Below are positions 23,277 through 34,379 of a stretch of DNA of 64,000 bases, in pieces. Source of the DNA: Pseudocercospora fijiensis CIRAD86. Lineage: Eukaryota; Ascomycota; Dothideomycetes; Mycosphaerellales; Mycosphaerellaceae. The DNA is taken from contig NW_006921543.1 of assembly GCF_000340215.1 (NCBI RefSeq), positions 682,001 to 746,000 on the forward strand, given 5' to 3'. The first letter of the stretch is position 1; the number at the start of each line of letters is the position of its first letter. The position numbers and the translations under genes are program-made. The notes below the pieces were generated by a model that did not search any database, had not been told where the DNA came from, and saw nothing but the letters and a program-made list of their open reading frames with translations.

Positions 23277-23463
23277 GGTATTGAGGTGTGTTCCAGGACC
23301 GCCTCAGTGGCTTCACTCTTGGGAGTTACAGCATAGTGAACGTTCTCCATTCCTTGCTCAATGACGACGTTTCTGACATTGAGGAGTTTGGAAAGGTGTT
23401 GAGGTACAAACCAGGACCGTCTAATGGCCGCCAATATTCTGAGTTGCAGCACGGCGAATGCCC
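23277..23463. repeat. Two imperfect copies of a ~66-bp unit, 118 bp apart
   Basis: The segment starting at 23277 (GGTATTGAGG, then CCAGGACCGCCT, then GAGTTACAGCA) is repeated from 23395 (GGTGTTGAGG, CCAGGACCGTCT, GAGTTGCAGCA) at a spacing of 118 bp. A minus-strand 130-codon frame runs through both, so the duplication may once have been coding. A GA dinucleotide run lies at about 23084-23099. Confidence 0.55.
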
Positions 23464-23946
23464 TCAAATCTCTCTCTGCGGCGATGCGAGTTCGGTGATG
23501 AGAGAAACTCGGTAGGGAGAGAAAGGGTGTTCCCGGGAAGGTGGTGAAAGGCGAATATACTGCAGGAGCAGCTCAGCTTCAGTTCGCGGCGGTCGCCAAT
23601 GGACTGCCCTTTCACTAGTGCAACACTGGTCTTGGTTGCAGCTTTCCGCTTGAGTGTGTTGGTGTTCTTACCAATTCGGAGCACGTGCCGCCTCCTCTAA
23701 AGAAGAAAGGCCAAGTCTCCGTCGTCTGCAAATGATGCTATGACCGCGGCGTCAATCTTATCGTCAAGAGACAGTGGAATGATGCCATGATCGCGGCGTC
23801 AATCTTGTCGTAAAGAGACAGTGAAATGATGTTGAGAGTGATCAATCTGAGTCGAAGAAGACGCCATTGAAAAAGTCTCGATGCAATTGCTCGTCGAGTG
23901 GACTGTCTTTTCACTGGTGCAACACTGCCCTTGGGTGCGGTGTGCA

Positions 23947-24384
23947 TTATTGTCCTTCTTCCTTCTGTCTTTTCACTAGTGCAGCACTAGTCTTGGATGC
24001 GGCGCTGGTCGAGTGGACTTTACGCCTTTTCACTGGTGCAGCAATGGTCTTGGGTGCTGGTGCTGGTGCTGGTCGAGTGGGCTGTCTTTTCACTGGTGCC
24101 ACACTGCTCGCCTTGGGTGCGTGCTGCTCTGGTCGGGTGGACTGTCTTTTCACTGGTGCAACACTGGCCTTGGTTGCAGCTTTCCGCTTCAGTGCTGGTC
24201 GAGTAGACTTCCTTTTCACCAGTGCCTTGGATATAGCTTTCCGCTTGAGTAGGTTGAAGGGTAGCCTAAAGCCCCGGCCGTCGTTATCGTCTTGATCACT
24301 TTTATTGGCGTGTTTTGCTAGAATAGTGCGTAATCGACTCAATTCTGCTATCTCCCTTCTCGAAGCGATATTTACCATCCACAT
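23947..24384 (-). CDS. Lys/Arg-rich repeat protein, hypothetical (possible gene or decayed gene)
   Basis: An open frame of 145 residues starts at the ATG at 24384 (MWMVNIASRREIAELSRLR). After about 40 residues it consists of imperfect repeats about 20 residues long built on APVKRQSTRP and LKRKAATKAS. Each block is one diverged copy of a roughly 63-bp DNA repeat; further copies continue out of frame toward 23600 and 23900. The composition (Lys, Arg, Ala, Pro) is histone-tail-like and would suit a nuclear DNA-binding protein. However, the upstream region is a minisatellite and the downstream copies are broken, so this may be a pseudogene or low-complexity DNA. No homology is claimed. Confidence 0.4.
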   Translation of the reverse strand: MWMVNIASRREIAELSRLRTILAKHANKSDQDDNDGRGFRLPFNLLKRKAISKALVKRKSTRPALKRKAATKASVAPVKRQSTRPEQHAPKASSVAPVKRQPTRPAPAPAPKTIAAPVKRRKVHSTSAASKTSAALVKRQKEEGQ

Positions 24385-25145
24385 GCTTTTGCCGACGTTG
24401 TCGCTCAGGGCAGGGGGGAATGGTCGTCGCAAGCTCCTCCCAAACCACCCCATACCCACCGCTTTCGTATCCACATTCTTTTGCAGACGTTGTCGCTCAG
24501 GGTAGGGGGGAATGGTCGTCGCAAGCTCCTCCCAAACCACCCCATACCCACCGCTTTGGTATCCACATTCTTTTGCAGACGTTGTCGCTCAGGGTAGGGG
24601 GGAATGGTCGTCGCAAGCTCCTCCCAAACCACCCCATACCCACCGCTTTGGTATCCACATTCTTTTGCAGACGTTGTCGCTCAGGGTAGGGGGGAATGGT
24701 CGTCGCAGGCTCCTCCCAAACCCCCCGTACCCACCGCTTTGGTATCCGCGTCCTTTTGCTGACGTTGTCGCTCAGGGCAGGGGGATGAACCCCCGTCCCT
24801 CACCGCTTTGGTATCCGCGTCCTTTTGCTGACGTTGTCGCTCAGGGCAGGGGGGAATGGTCGTCGCAGGCTCCTCCCAAACCCCCCGTGCCCACCGCTTT
24901 GATATCCACATCCTTTTGCTAACGTTGCCGCTCAGAGGGAGGGGGATAAACCCCCGTCCCTCACCGCTTTGGTATCCGCGTCCTTTTGCTGACGTTGTCG
25001 CTCAGGGCAGGGGGGAATGGTCGTCGCAGGCTCCTCCTAAACCCCCCGTGCCCACCGCTTTGATATCCACATCCTTTTGCTAACGTTGCCGCTCAGAGGG
25101 AGGGGGATAAACCCCCGTCCCTCACCGCTTTGGTATCCACATCCT
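24385..25145. repeat. 92-bp minisatellite with a shortened variant unit
   Basis: The unit contains GACGTTGTCGCTCAGGG, a G run, AATGGTCGTCGCA and CCACCGCTTTGGTATCC. The landmark TGGTCGTCGCA falls at 24421, 24513, 24605 and 24697, exactly 92 bp apart. It then falls at 24857 and 25018, 160 and 161 bp apart, because a shortened unit of about 69 bp (with ATGAACCCCCGTCC in place of the TGGTCGTC part) sits between full units. The order is long x4, short, long, short, long, short. Confidence 0.9.
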
Positions 25146-25159
25146 CTCGGTGCGGACAT

Positions 25160-25290
25160 AGGCGTTTCTCGAACCATTCTTGGTGCGGATCTTAGTCGCA
25201 GTCTTGGTACGGTTCTTGGTGCGGTTCTTGGTCGCGTTCTTGGTGCGGCTCTTGGTCGCATTCTTGGTCTTAGTACGGATTGTACTGTAG
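25160..25290. repeat. 12-bp tandem repeat (GGTTCTTGGTGC-type)
   Basis: Successive diverged units of 12 bp built on TTCTTGGTGCGG and TTCTTGGTCGCG fill this stretch. On the minus strand they would encode a run of RTKNATKN-like residues, but the reading frame has no other support. Confidence 0.7.
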
Positions 25291-25685
25291 TGTGTAGAAG
25301 GAAGAATTAGGTAGAGTGCTCGTGATTGGTTGTCGGACCTAACTCCTGGTATATCACGTGCACTCGGTCGCAATATGATCCCTATTCAATACGACGACGA
25401 TACGAAGGCGACACGGCGACGACACGACGACGATACGAAGATAACAACAATTCAATTACAGGGAGGAATGCGAGCTTGTACTGTAGGTAAGCGGCAAGCA
25501 AGAGGAGGTTCTGGGCGTATCTCCCATACTTCCGCCACCTCGAACCTGACGTCGTAGTCCTCTGGTCGCAGGCTCCCGACGGAACGACTAGCGGTCGAGG
25601 AATGGCTCCAGTAGTATGGTCGTAGGCCTCCGGCGGGGCAAAGCGCTGCCACGCTTCGCAAAGTACGACATTGTAGTTCCCAGTA

Positions 25686-25745
25686 ACAACTTTTGACTTC
25701 GTTCAAACCCCGCCTTCGGCGCGGTTTGAACTCGTCAAAAGTTGT
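25686..25745. repeat. 60-bp near-perfect hairpin
   Basis: The outer arms ACAACTTTTGAC (25686-25697) and GTCAAAAGTTGT (25734-25745) pair perfectly. The inner arms GTTCAAACCCCGCC (25701-25714) and GGCGCGGTTTGAAC (25718-25731) pair with one mismatch around a TTC loop. It directly abuts the tRNA-like part of SINE copy 2. Confidence 0.9.
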
Positions 25746-25917
25746 AAAGGTCATTGGTTCGAATCCAGTAAGTTATTCTGTCCTACTATAACGAGGTATT
25801 TGCAGGTGCTAACGAATCTCCAGGTAGAGGGCACAGTTCAGTTTCAACTTTTTTTTATTCTAACTCAGCAGAGATAATGTTTTTGCATAGTAAGCAGCGC
25901 TAGCCGCAACCGGAAGT
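25746..25917 (+). mobile_element. tRNA-derived SINE, copy 2 (5' part replaced by hairpin)
   Basis: A perfect Pol III B box (GGTTCGAATCC) lies at 25756-25766. It is followed by a linker like that of copy 1 (AACGAGGTATTTGCAGGTGCTAAC against GACGAGGTAGTGGCAGTTGCTAAC). The shared tail then runs CACAGTTCAGTTTCAAC, eight Ts at 25849-25856, and on to CCGGAAGT at about 25917. The A box is not recognisable; in its place is the hairpin at 25686-25745. Confidence 0.65.
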
Positions 25918-26440
25918 CTTATCTAGGCCTCTATAAACCTATCTCTAACTACGTAAGCTTTAAAGCCTTTAAGAGGACGTTACTATTGTTTTTAAAGAGC
26001 TAGAGTTATTATAAAGGTATTAGATAATAATAAGAGACATTCTAGTTACTAGGATAAAAATCGGTCTAGAAGTCTAAAGACTATAAGTAGTAGCTATTTA
26101 GAAGCAACTATATATAAACCTCGAGCTAGCTCTGACTAGTACTAAGATTTAATAGTAGCGCCGAGGGCAAAGTTACTACTATCTTAGTACTTCGAAGTAG
26201 CGGTAAAACTATAATTCTAATACTTAGTAAGAGTAAGATTTAGTTCGATTCTAATAGAGATTATTAACTTGTTTTTTTTTTCTTTATAACGATTTAGAGG
26301 TTTAGAGGACGAGGAAGACCTTTACGCCTTCATGCCTCCTATATAGAATAAGCTTAGGGGATAGATAAGAAAAAGATTAGTATCGTCAAGATTTTATCTC
26401 TATATTGAATATCTTACAAATGTGTTTAATACAGTATACA
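25918..26440. other. Short RIP-degraded patch
   Basis: TA-rich, CpA/TpG-poor sequence with no usable frame starts at the end of SINE copy 2 and stops about 100 bp before the MFS gene's 3' end. It is probably an old repeat, family not recognisable. Confidence 0.6.
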
Positions 26441-26538
26441 AAGATCTGTCTGGACAACGAGAGTAGTAGTCCCAAGATACATATCAAAAAAAAAATTCTA
26501 TCATTATACTAAAAAATTCTATCACTATACTTAAAATT

Positions 26539-28437
26539 CTACCATCCACCGCCTCGATGAGTAGCAGGCCAACGTTTCCTCCAGCTCGGTCCGTAAATAT
26601 ACACGACCGGAATGAGCAGAGCGAAGACTCCGATGATGCCGACATATATCAGCATGGAGTGGAGGTATCCGAAATTTGCGACCCATTCGGAAACTCGGAA
26701 CGAGAGGATGAAAGCGATTAGACAGCGGAAAGATGCGATGTTGACGAGCGAGGGTCCGGCGAGGTGGGGATAGCATTCGAGGACGTAGACGGCGCCGACG
26801 GTATTGGCACCTAGGAAACCGAAAGCCATGAGGCCGAGGCCGAGGAGGAAGACGGACCAGTGGTATTGGTCTTGGTTTGAGCCGGCGAGACCGAAGATGA
26901 TGGCACCCACGAGGGCTGTGAGAGTTGGGAGGATGAGGTTCAGGAGTTGGTTCTCAGGTGAACGCTTACCACGTTTGCGAGCTACCATGTTCGCTGTCCA
27001 GTCTGCGAAGAAGCCTGTGAGAAGACCCACGGCGACGGCGGCGATCAGGACTGGGACCAGACAGAGACCGAGACGGAGGAAGCTCCAGGACCAGGGTTGG
27101 GTCAGAAGTGCGGGTGCAACGGTGTAGCCGGCTGCGAATGCTGCGGCGATCATGGCGCTGTTCAGCATTGTGATGAAGAAGATTTGTGGGTAGAAGAAAG
27201 TCACGAGGGTGTCGATGAATGCGGTCCAGCCCTTTCGCCACTCTTTCTTTCCGTGGAAGAGGGCAATGTCGTATCGGAATGTTCTTGGTGCATAGGTCTG
27301 GTCTTCTTCTGGGCGGGGCACGCCATCTGTATATTGTCAGCAGCAGGAAAATGGAAATATGAGTGCGTGGCCGACTTACTCATCTCGGCTCGAGTTCGGT
27401 GCCATCTCGTCTCTGGCAGGAAGAAGAAAACGCCGGTCAAAAAGAATGCAGCAAATGAAGCAGTGATGTAGTAGACCCAGCGCCAGGTCAAGTCGAGAAT
27501 GATGTATGGCGTCCCGATTCCCAGTCCGATGATAATGACACCTTGTGCAGCAAAGACGCAGGAGATCCATGTGTTTCGCTCGTGGACGAAGACCATATCT
27601 TGAACGATGAATGGAATCAAGCTCTCAACCGTGCCCGCTCCTATCGCTTGAATGCATCGTGCTGCAAGATGAGATTCCAGAGATTGGCTGAATCCTGCCC
27701 ATACAGCCCCGCCAATTGCGATCACACCGCATATCAGCAATACTGGTCGTCGGCCGATTGAGATAGCGAGTGGAATCAGGGCCAGGTTGGCAAGTCCCAT
27801 TACCAGGACTGGTAGAGAGGCAAGCAGATATACCTCCCAGATGGGCTTGGCACTGGGAAGCTCGGAAAGCACTTTCAGCGGGTCGCTTCCCTTCGGCAGG
27901 CCTCCATTTGCGGTGAGTAAAGGAAGGATGGTCTTTGGGTTGAGGTGAGCATATTGGAGGGCGAAGACGGGAAGCATGGCACCCAGGATCAGTTCTGCAG
28001 CGGAAGCCAGGGCGCCGAAGAAGCAGAGGAAGAAGATTGCCAGCGCCTTCCTGCTGAATGGCAGATTGATTGGGTCTCGTGGGTCCTGCCCATGCCGTTA
28101 GCAAAGCCGCGGCTGAAGTGGCGAGCACATGTTCGTCGTGTGCGCGCCGGACGCTGCCGCTCCCTACCTTGGTGGGTGCCGGCTGCTTGATCAAAAGGCC
28201 ACCTTTGTAGAGTAGACCATCCTGTGCCTGCTCCGAAAGCGAGATGTCTGGGTGCTTCAGGAACTCTTGACTCGCCGAACTGCCGGACCTGCCGTCCTTT
28301 TCGGATGTCGCGACGGAATAGCTGGTGCCAAACCTGTTCTTCTCCATGGAGGGCAATGCCTCCAACGCATGAAAGTCTTCCGCTCCAAAGCCATTCGAGC
28401 CCTTGACTTGGGCCGGTCGAGCAATTGGACGTGGCAT
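26539..28437 (-). CDS. Major facilitator superfamily transporter, three exons
   Basis: Exons 28437..28168, 28085..27380 and 27326..26539 are joined by introns of 82 nt (GTAGGG, GCTAAC branch, GGGCAG) and 53 nt (GTAAGT to ATACAG), giving 587 residues. The first junction creates PAPTKDPRDPINLPFSRKA, the usual pre-helix-1 motif of fungal DHA1 transporters. The second creates TRAEMNGVPRPEED in the central cytoplasmic loop. A motif-A form, ISIGRRPVLLICG, follows helix 2. The N-terminal 90 residues are hydrophilic. The C-terminus ends RWPATHRGGGW shortly after the last helix. The substrate cannot be inferred. It belongs to the DHA1-like branch distinct from the MFS gene at 11466-13187. Confidence 0.87.
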
Positions 28438-30617
28438 GATGCGCAGATTCGTGCGGGCGGGCGGGCTCGCTACAAGGCCAGCAGCGAAGCGGTGGATGTG
28501 GAGGGGAAGGGGTCTGTAAGACGTGGCTGTACCAGACCAGCTAGCACTCCACACCCAGCGAACGATCGATGCGAAAAAGCGATGCGGTGAACGTGTGGAA
28601 GTTGAAGATGTCTGGCAAGCTCAGCAGCGTCCCGAAAGGTGGCGGTCGAGCATCGCGCGACGTGGTAGGCTTCAATAAACCTGGGCTTAATTTCGAGCCG
28701 TCAAGGTGGCAAAAGTCGCGGAAAGTTCGTGGAGAGTAAAAGAGTTTGGAAGTGTGTAAGGGTAAGGTATACAGGGAGTCAGGGACACGGAAAAATGGAT
28801 TCTAGGTCCGGTCCGCATTCCTGGATGCAGTCTTATGTATACTGTACAGACGCCAATTGCTCCATCTTGCCGTCGTGCCGATCGGCATTGCGGAGTATGT
28901 AGGCAATACTTGCTGTCTTCGCTTATCGTTGTCGAACATCTCTATCGACAGTACTCAGGAGCACTGGCGCCGAGAGGCACAAAGGGCAAAGTGGCACGAT
29001 GGAGCACGACGCCGGCCGAGGCTTGGTGGTATGGGTGTCTGCGAGGGTAGCACGCTTACTCAGTAGCAGAGTAGGGTAGCAGAGTAGGGATCTGCTTGGG
29101 AGATGACCACATGCATAGCAGCGTGACGCCCGGGCATCCTACGCAGCACAGCATGCTTGCAAAACGATACCAACACGCGTGGCTTTGAAACAAATTCTTC
29201 ATCGAGTAGAATATTGACTCCGTCGCGATATCCTCTTCAGGTCAAATGCCTCGGCTCCGCTACACCCACGCTCCAGGAACGAATGTCAGCAAAAATATTA
29301 GAAGGAGCAGACCACACCAGGAGAACGTTGCTGTCAGCAAATCTGCAAGCATATGGGAATACTCTTCTGGCGCGAAGCTCAAAAGCTGAGACTTCACCTG
29401 GTCCGGGGCATCTTCCACATTCTGTTCATAGGGCATTCATACCATACTATCCATGATACGTCCTCCAGAGAACCGTCTGAAGAGGCCGGAGCAACCGAAA
29501 ATGTTATCAGAACACGATGCCTCCCAGCATGAGGCCACCTGCAGTTCTTAATTAAGCCGTTGCCGGATACCAGCAAGATCTTAGCCAACCTGGCGTGAAC
29601 AGCGTTCACTCATGGGTTAGAATACCTGTCCTGGCATCCCAAAACTCCGGCACGCCTCGGCTATGTTTGTACTGTACGAGCTTCGACTTTTGGGCAAGTA
29701 GTGCGCAATTGTGCTCATCATGGTGAGGAGAGTCATTAATTTTGACCGCTTTGCCAAGCGTACGTGGCTTTCCTAAAATTGCTGATGATGAGCTTGATAG
29801 CGTCGCAAACATGGCGCTAGAATGACATCCATGCGTGGATCAATCGGTTACCTGCCGAAACTACTGAAAATGTGAGAGCACTTTGTTCAACAATATCACT
29901 GATCAAACCACTGCCAACGCGCTCGTGTTCGTCAGAGTAGGTGGAAGGAAGGCTCGGGCTTGTGCTGACAGCGAATATTAAGCACGCACTTTGAGGCTTT
30001 GACAAAGTTAAGCCGTGAAAGGTTCAAAAGCACGCATTGCCGTTGATTCCCTATACACGACCTGTCCCCGTTTTGCGTGCCTTCAGGTATAGCTGTTGAA
30101 GCGTATCCTGGCTTTCCTCATTCTGTAAAGACCGTATATGCCCAGCGTGGCTCGCCTCCGATCCTCCAATCTTCCTTGCGTATGCCAGACGAGTTGCCGC
30201 ATAAAGGAGTCACCTGCTCACCGCAGTCAGCCGGAGTACACAAACACTCTTAAGAGTGAGTGGTGTACTCTCGGCTTCCTCGCCACATACCCCGATCCAG
30301 TGGTGACTTTGGTCTTGTCGCTCACGCGTCGGCGGCAGAAAATATCCCAAGCCCTTTTCATGGAGTCCATGCGCAGGTGGTGCATACAGACTAAGCAGCT
30401 CCTCCAAGACACTGCGAGAGGCTTGACAGAAGTAGCTACCACGCCAACTACGGCCCGCAATGTAAGCAAGGAGGATGAAGCCCAGCCTGTGCGCGTCATC
30501 TGCGTTCGGTCTCCATGAAGAGGGCTCAGGTCACTTTCGAGGATCCAGCAACTACCAGAGCCTCGCGAAGAGCCGAAGGTCCTATGTTAGTAGTCAAAAG
30601 GGCGATGTATACTTTAC
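28438..30617. other. 2.2-kb gene-free stretch
   Basis: GC-normal DNA without RIP composition between the MFS start and the RNase III-like gene's stop. Frames are short, lack domains and often begin at non-ATG codons. I found no tRNA boxes and no repeat. It could hold long UTRs, a non-coding RNA, or a small spliced gene I cannot see. Confidence 0.4.
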
Positions 30618-31115
30618 CTAAACTCCAGAGGGATTCAGTCCGATGCAGACCATTGCATCTTTGACAGTCTCGATGTCCTTGCCTGAATCGACATAGATAG
30701 CGCCGACAACAGCCTCAACAGTGGTTGCCATGGTCTTGCGGCTCACCGCGCCGCGCTGGCCTGGATGGACCACGACATGTGCGTCAAGACCGATGTTGAA
30801 CCCGACCGTCGCCAAATTGTCGTTGCCGCAAATGCGCTCCAGCAATGTCTGCCCGCGGACTGGCGCGGATTATCAGGAATGAGAATATTGAGGACTTGGA
30901 TCGGATGGTGTACCTAGCGGAGCATTACTCGCATACCACCCGTCTGCAATGATGTGGACCATCAGCTTGTCTCCCAGCAGGGCCAGGCGTCGGTTGGACT
31001 CGCGAGCCCTCTGGCCCGTGGTATCCAGTGCTTCAATCAGGAGATTGCTGTTCGTGAATTTGTGACCCGTAAGGTGCTCGATGAAAGTTTTCGCATTCTC
31101 CAATCGGCTTGCCAT
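30618..31115 (-). CDS. Small RNase III-like domain protein, catalytic residues partly lost
   Basis: Exons 31115..30914 and 30859..30618, with a 54-nt intron (GTACAC to GCCAG), give 147 residues. The protein is a single RNase III fold: NRRLALLGDKLM at residues 41-52 stands where active enzymes have NERLEFLGD, and TTVEAVVGAIYVD at 113-125 matches the second catalytic helix. LATVGFNIGLD and HPGQRGAVSRKTMATTVEA are typical of short fungal members. Two Glu of the first motif are Arg42 and Ala45 and the second-motif Asp is Thr113; Asp49 and Glu116 remain. It is therefore probably not a normal nuclease. No double-stranded-RNA-binding domain follows. It is divergent from eIF3c (309 bp between starts). 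Confidence 0.8.
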
Positions 31116-31423
31116 AGTCTGAGCACTGGTATGTCGCAGTTAGGATATGAAAACTGATGAAAGTACTGTTGGTGTGTGATGTGAGATGAAGAAGAAGCGG
31201 CGGTGAAGGCGAAGGCGGCGCGGCATGAGGAAAGCACAACCCACGCCAAGATTTCGGCAACATCCGATGCGGGCAGTCGAAAATCAACCTGAGTTTCCAA
31301 CAATCATACGGGCGAATACATCACGTCGCGCCCCGTGACTCACCACCACCAGCGAAGGCGACACATTCTAGGCAGGTGCCGCACTGAGGATATTTGTTCT
31401 CATCATAACAACACCCACCCACC

Positions 31424-34006
31424 ATGTCTCGATTCTTCCACGCAGGCGACAGCTCCAGCGAGAGCAGCAGCGACGAGGAGGAGTTGTATTCTGATGGGGA
31501 GCAGGAGGAACAGGAAGAATCTTCCGAGGAGGAGAGCGAGGATGAGGATGCATCCGACGACGATTCCAGCAGCGACGATGAGGGCGGCCGAACCGGTGCC
31601 AGCCGTTTCTTGCGCGAGGCGTCCGACGAGTCTGAGGAGAGCGATGAAGACAAGGTCACAGTGGTCAAGTCCGCAAAGGACAAGCGCTTCGATGAACTGG
31701 AGGGCATTATTCGGTTGATCGAGAATGGCCTCAAGATTAGCGACTGGAACAATATCAACGAGCACTACGACAAGATGAACAGGCAGTTGCCTACACTGAT
31801 CCGTGACTTGGACGGAAAGGCGCCAAAGATGTACATCCAGACCGTGTCCGACCTGGAGAACCAGGTGCAGGATGCGTTTGAGAAGCAGAAGGTGACCCCC
31901 AAGAAGATGAACCCAATCGCACAAAGAGGTCTCAATGCTCTGCGCCAGAAGATCAGGAAGAACAACCGCGACTACGCTACCGAGATTGAGGAGTACCGAA
32001 AGAACCCTGACGAGTTCATGAAGGAGGACATTGTGGAAGAGGTCGCAGCGCCAAAGGTCAAGAAATCCAAGGCGTTGGTGCAGAACGCCAGCCAGATCGA
32101 TGCAGATGACGATGGCTTCACCATGGTTGGCGCTGGTGGCAAGGCTATGGTCTACACCCCGGAAAGCATCCTCAAGCATCTCCGACAGATTGTGGAGTCC
32201 AGAGGAAGGAAGAACACAGATCGTCTGGAGCAGATCAAAATTATGGAGAAGCTTTTGGAGGTCGCAGTCAGCGAATATCAGCGCATCCGAGTTCTCCTCA
32301 CCTTGATCGCTACCCGCTTCGATCTGACCTCTGGAACTGGTTCGCAAATGTCTCAGGAGCAATGGAAGTTGGCATCGCAGGAGCTTGCTCAGCTTCTTGG
32401 TGTGCTCGAATCGAACCGCAACATTGTTGTGATCGAGAATGCTGAGGAGTGGGAAGACGATGAGAAGCAGCCCACCATCACTCCAAAGGAGATCTACAAA
32501 GTCCCTGGCAGTGTAGTCTCCTTCGTAGAGCGCCTCGACGATGAGCTGACCCGAGTGCTGCAACACGTCGACCCACACACCAGCGAATACGTTGAACGAC
32601 TAACGGATGAGGGCATTCTCTACACCAATATCGTCCGCACACAGATCTACGCCGAGAGACTGAAGGCCGAGCCAAAGCTTGAGTTCTCACAAGAGAGCAT
32701 CAACCGCGTTGTCCAGCGTCGCCTGGAACACATCTACTTCAAGCCATCCCAAGTGGTCAGCATCTTGGAGCAGAACACCTGGAAAGACATCTCGCCGAAG
32801 CTTGATTCCACCATTACTCCCCGAGCGCAAGGCGAGGATATCCCGAACCTGGTCTCGACCCTCTCCGTCTACCTCTTCAAGCACGCCGAAGGTATCATCA
32901 AGGGCCGAGCTATGCTTTGCCATATCTACTTCCTCGCGCTCCATGACAACTACTACAAGGCTCGTGACATGATGCTCATGTCCCATCTGCAGGAGACTAT
33001 CGGTAGCTTCGATGTCAATACCCAGATCCTCTACAACCGCACGCTCACCCAAGTCGGTCTTTGCGCCTTCCGTGCCGGCCTCGTCTACGAGTGCCAGACT
33101 GCTCTGCAAGACATATGCGGCAGTCAGAGACAGAAGGAGCTCCTCGCACAAGGTCTGCAAATGCAGCGCTACTCGCAGATAACGCCTGAGCAAGAGCGTC
33201 TCGAGAGACAGCGCCAGCTGCCATTCCACATGCACATCAACCTCGAGCTGCTGGAGTGCGTGTACCTGACATGCTCCATGCTGTTGGAAATACCAACTCT
33301 CGCCCAGTCCGGTAGTTCACCCGACCTGAAGAAGCGCGTTATCTCGAAGTCCTATCGCCGTATGCTCGAGTACCATGAACGCCAAATCTTCACTGGTCCT
33401 CCAGAAAACACTCGCGACCATGTCATGCAGGCATCGAAGGCTCTCGCTGCTGGTGAGTGGAAGAAGGCTGCCGAGTTCATCACTAGCATCAAGATTTGGG
33501 ATCTACTGCCAAAGGCAGAGGAGATCAAGCAAATGCTCGAAGTCCAGATCCAGGAGGAAGGTCTTCGAACATACCTCTTTACATACGCTCCCTTCTATGA
33601 CACGCTATCGATCGACAACCTCGCTGGCATGTTCGACCTCGAGCCAAGAAAAGTCGCTGCCATTGTCAGCAAGATGATCCACCACGAGGATCTCGCAGCC
33701 GCTCTCGACCAGATCAACAGCGCCATCATTTTCCGCAAGGGTGTTGAGCTCAGCAGATTGCAGAGTTTGGCGCTTACTCTCTCCGATAAAGCACAGAATC
33801 TCATCGAGTCGAACGAGAGAGTGCTCGAGCAGCGAACGCAGGGCACTGCTAATGCCTTTGACCGGCAAGGCGCTCAGCGTGGTGGTCGTGGCGGCGGCAG
33901 AGGTGGTCGTGGCGGTCGCGGAGGAGGCGGCGGTGGTGCTCCTCGGAGAGGTGGAGGACAAGGCTTCACTGGGGGTGCGCTCGGAAATGCGATCCGAGCG
34001 CAGTAG
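31424..34006 (+). CDS. nip1: Eukaryotic translation initiation factor 3 subunit C (eIF3c)
   Basis: A single-exon gene of 860 residues starting at ATG 31424 ([20 protein letters not shown]). The acidic Ser/Glu-rich N-terminus contacts other initiation factors in yeast eIF3c. The helical body leads to a PCI domain (about residues 640-790; [25 protein letters not shown] is in it, followed by the [20 protein letters not shown] winged-helix part). The C-terminus is Arg/Gly-rich (repeats of RGGRGG). eIF3c is a core scaffold of eIF3 in the 43S pre-initiation complex. Length and domain order match family members. It is divergent from the RNase III-like gene and followed in tandem by the reductase gene. 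Frame and start are certain. Confidence 0.97.
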   Translation: MSRFFHAGDSSSESSSDEEELYSDGEQEEQEESSEEESEDEDASDDDSSSDDEGGRTGASRFLREASDESEESDEDKVTVVKSAKDKRFDELEGIIRLIENGLKISDWNNINEHYDKMNRQLPTLIRDLDGKAPKMYIQTVSDLENQVQDAFEKQKVTPKKMNPIAQRGLNALRQKIRKNNRDYATEIEEYRKNPDEFMKEDIVEEVAAPKVKKSKALVQNASQIDADDDGFTMVGAGGKAMVYTPESILKHLRQIVESRGRKNTDRLEQIKIMEKLLEVAVSEYQRIRVLLTLIATRFDLTSGTGSQMSQEQWKLASQELAQLLGVLESNRNIVVIENAEEWEDDEKQPTITPKEIYKVPGSVVSFVERLDDELTRVLQHVDPHTSEYVERLTDEGILYTNIVRTQIYAERLKAEPKLEFSQESINRVVQRRLEHIYFKPSQVVSILEQNTWKDISPKLDSTITPRAQGEDIPNLVSTLSVYLFKHAEGIIKGRAMLCHIYFLALHDNYYKARDMMLMSHLQETIGSFDVNTQILYNRTLTQVGLCAFRAGLVYECQTALQDICGSQRQKELLAQGLQMQRYSQITPEQERLERQRQLPFHMHINLELLECVYLTCSMLLEIPTLAQSGSSPDLKKRVISKSYRRMLEYHERQIFTGPPENTRDHVMQASKALAAGEWKKAAEFITSIKIWDLLPKAEEIKQMLEVQIQEEGLRTYLFTYAPFYDTLSIDNLAGMFDLEPRKVAAIVSKMIHHEDLAAALDQINSAIIFRKGVELSRLQSLALTLSDKAQNLIESNERVLEQRTQGTANAFDRQGAQRGGRGGGRGGRGGRGGGGGGAPRRGGGQGFTGGALGNAIRAQ

Positions 34007-34379
34007 GGTGTTGGAGCATACTGCATATCGGCGTTGGTTCGGATGAAAGCGAATGGCACAGGGTTGCATGGCATGTGTCTGTGCACGATGTCACGGGCAT
34101 GATTCAGTGCTAGATCAGATGCGATGCACTAAATGAAAGATTCCATACTCGTGACTGTCAGTCTCCTAAGTTCAATATCTCTCCTTCATGCACATTGCCA
34201 ACACTTTTACTTCTTGGCTGCGGATATCGCGGGAAGGATTCTTGTGCGGCTTGCACTGATGAGAGTGTATTCCACGTTGCCGACGGCATGACCCTGTGCA
34301 TATGATCAGGTCAACATCTGCATCTCCTACTTTCCTACGCCAACGCGGCTGGCCATAAGTCTCACTCTGCCGCGGCAGG
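34007..34379. other. Intergenic between eIF3c and reductase genes
   Basis: Three hundred and seventy-three bases holding the eIF3c 3' end and the reductase promoter. No RNA gene or repeat is recognised. Confidence 0.4.

Noticed and set aside
24385..25145. A CRISPR-like array
   Set aside because: The spacing is exactly 92 bp and the whole unit is repeated; there are no unique spacers, and the context is a eukaryotic minisatellite.
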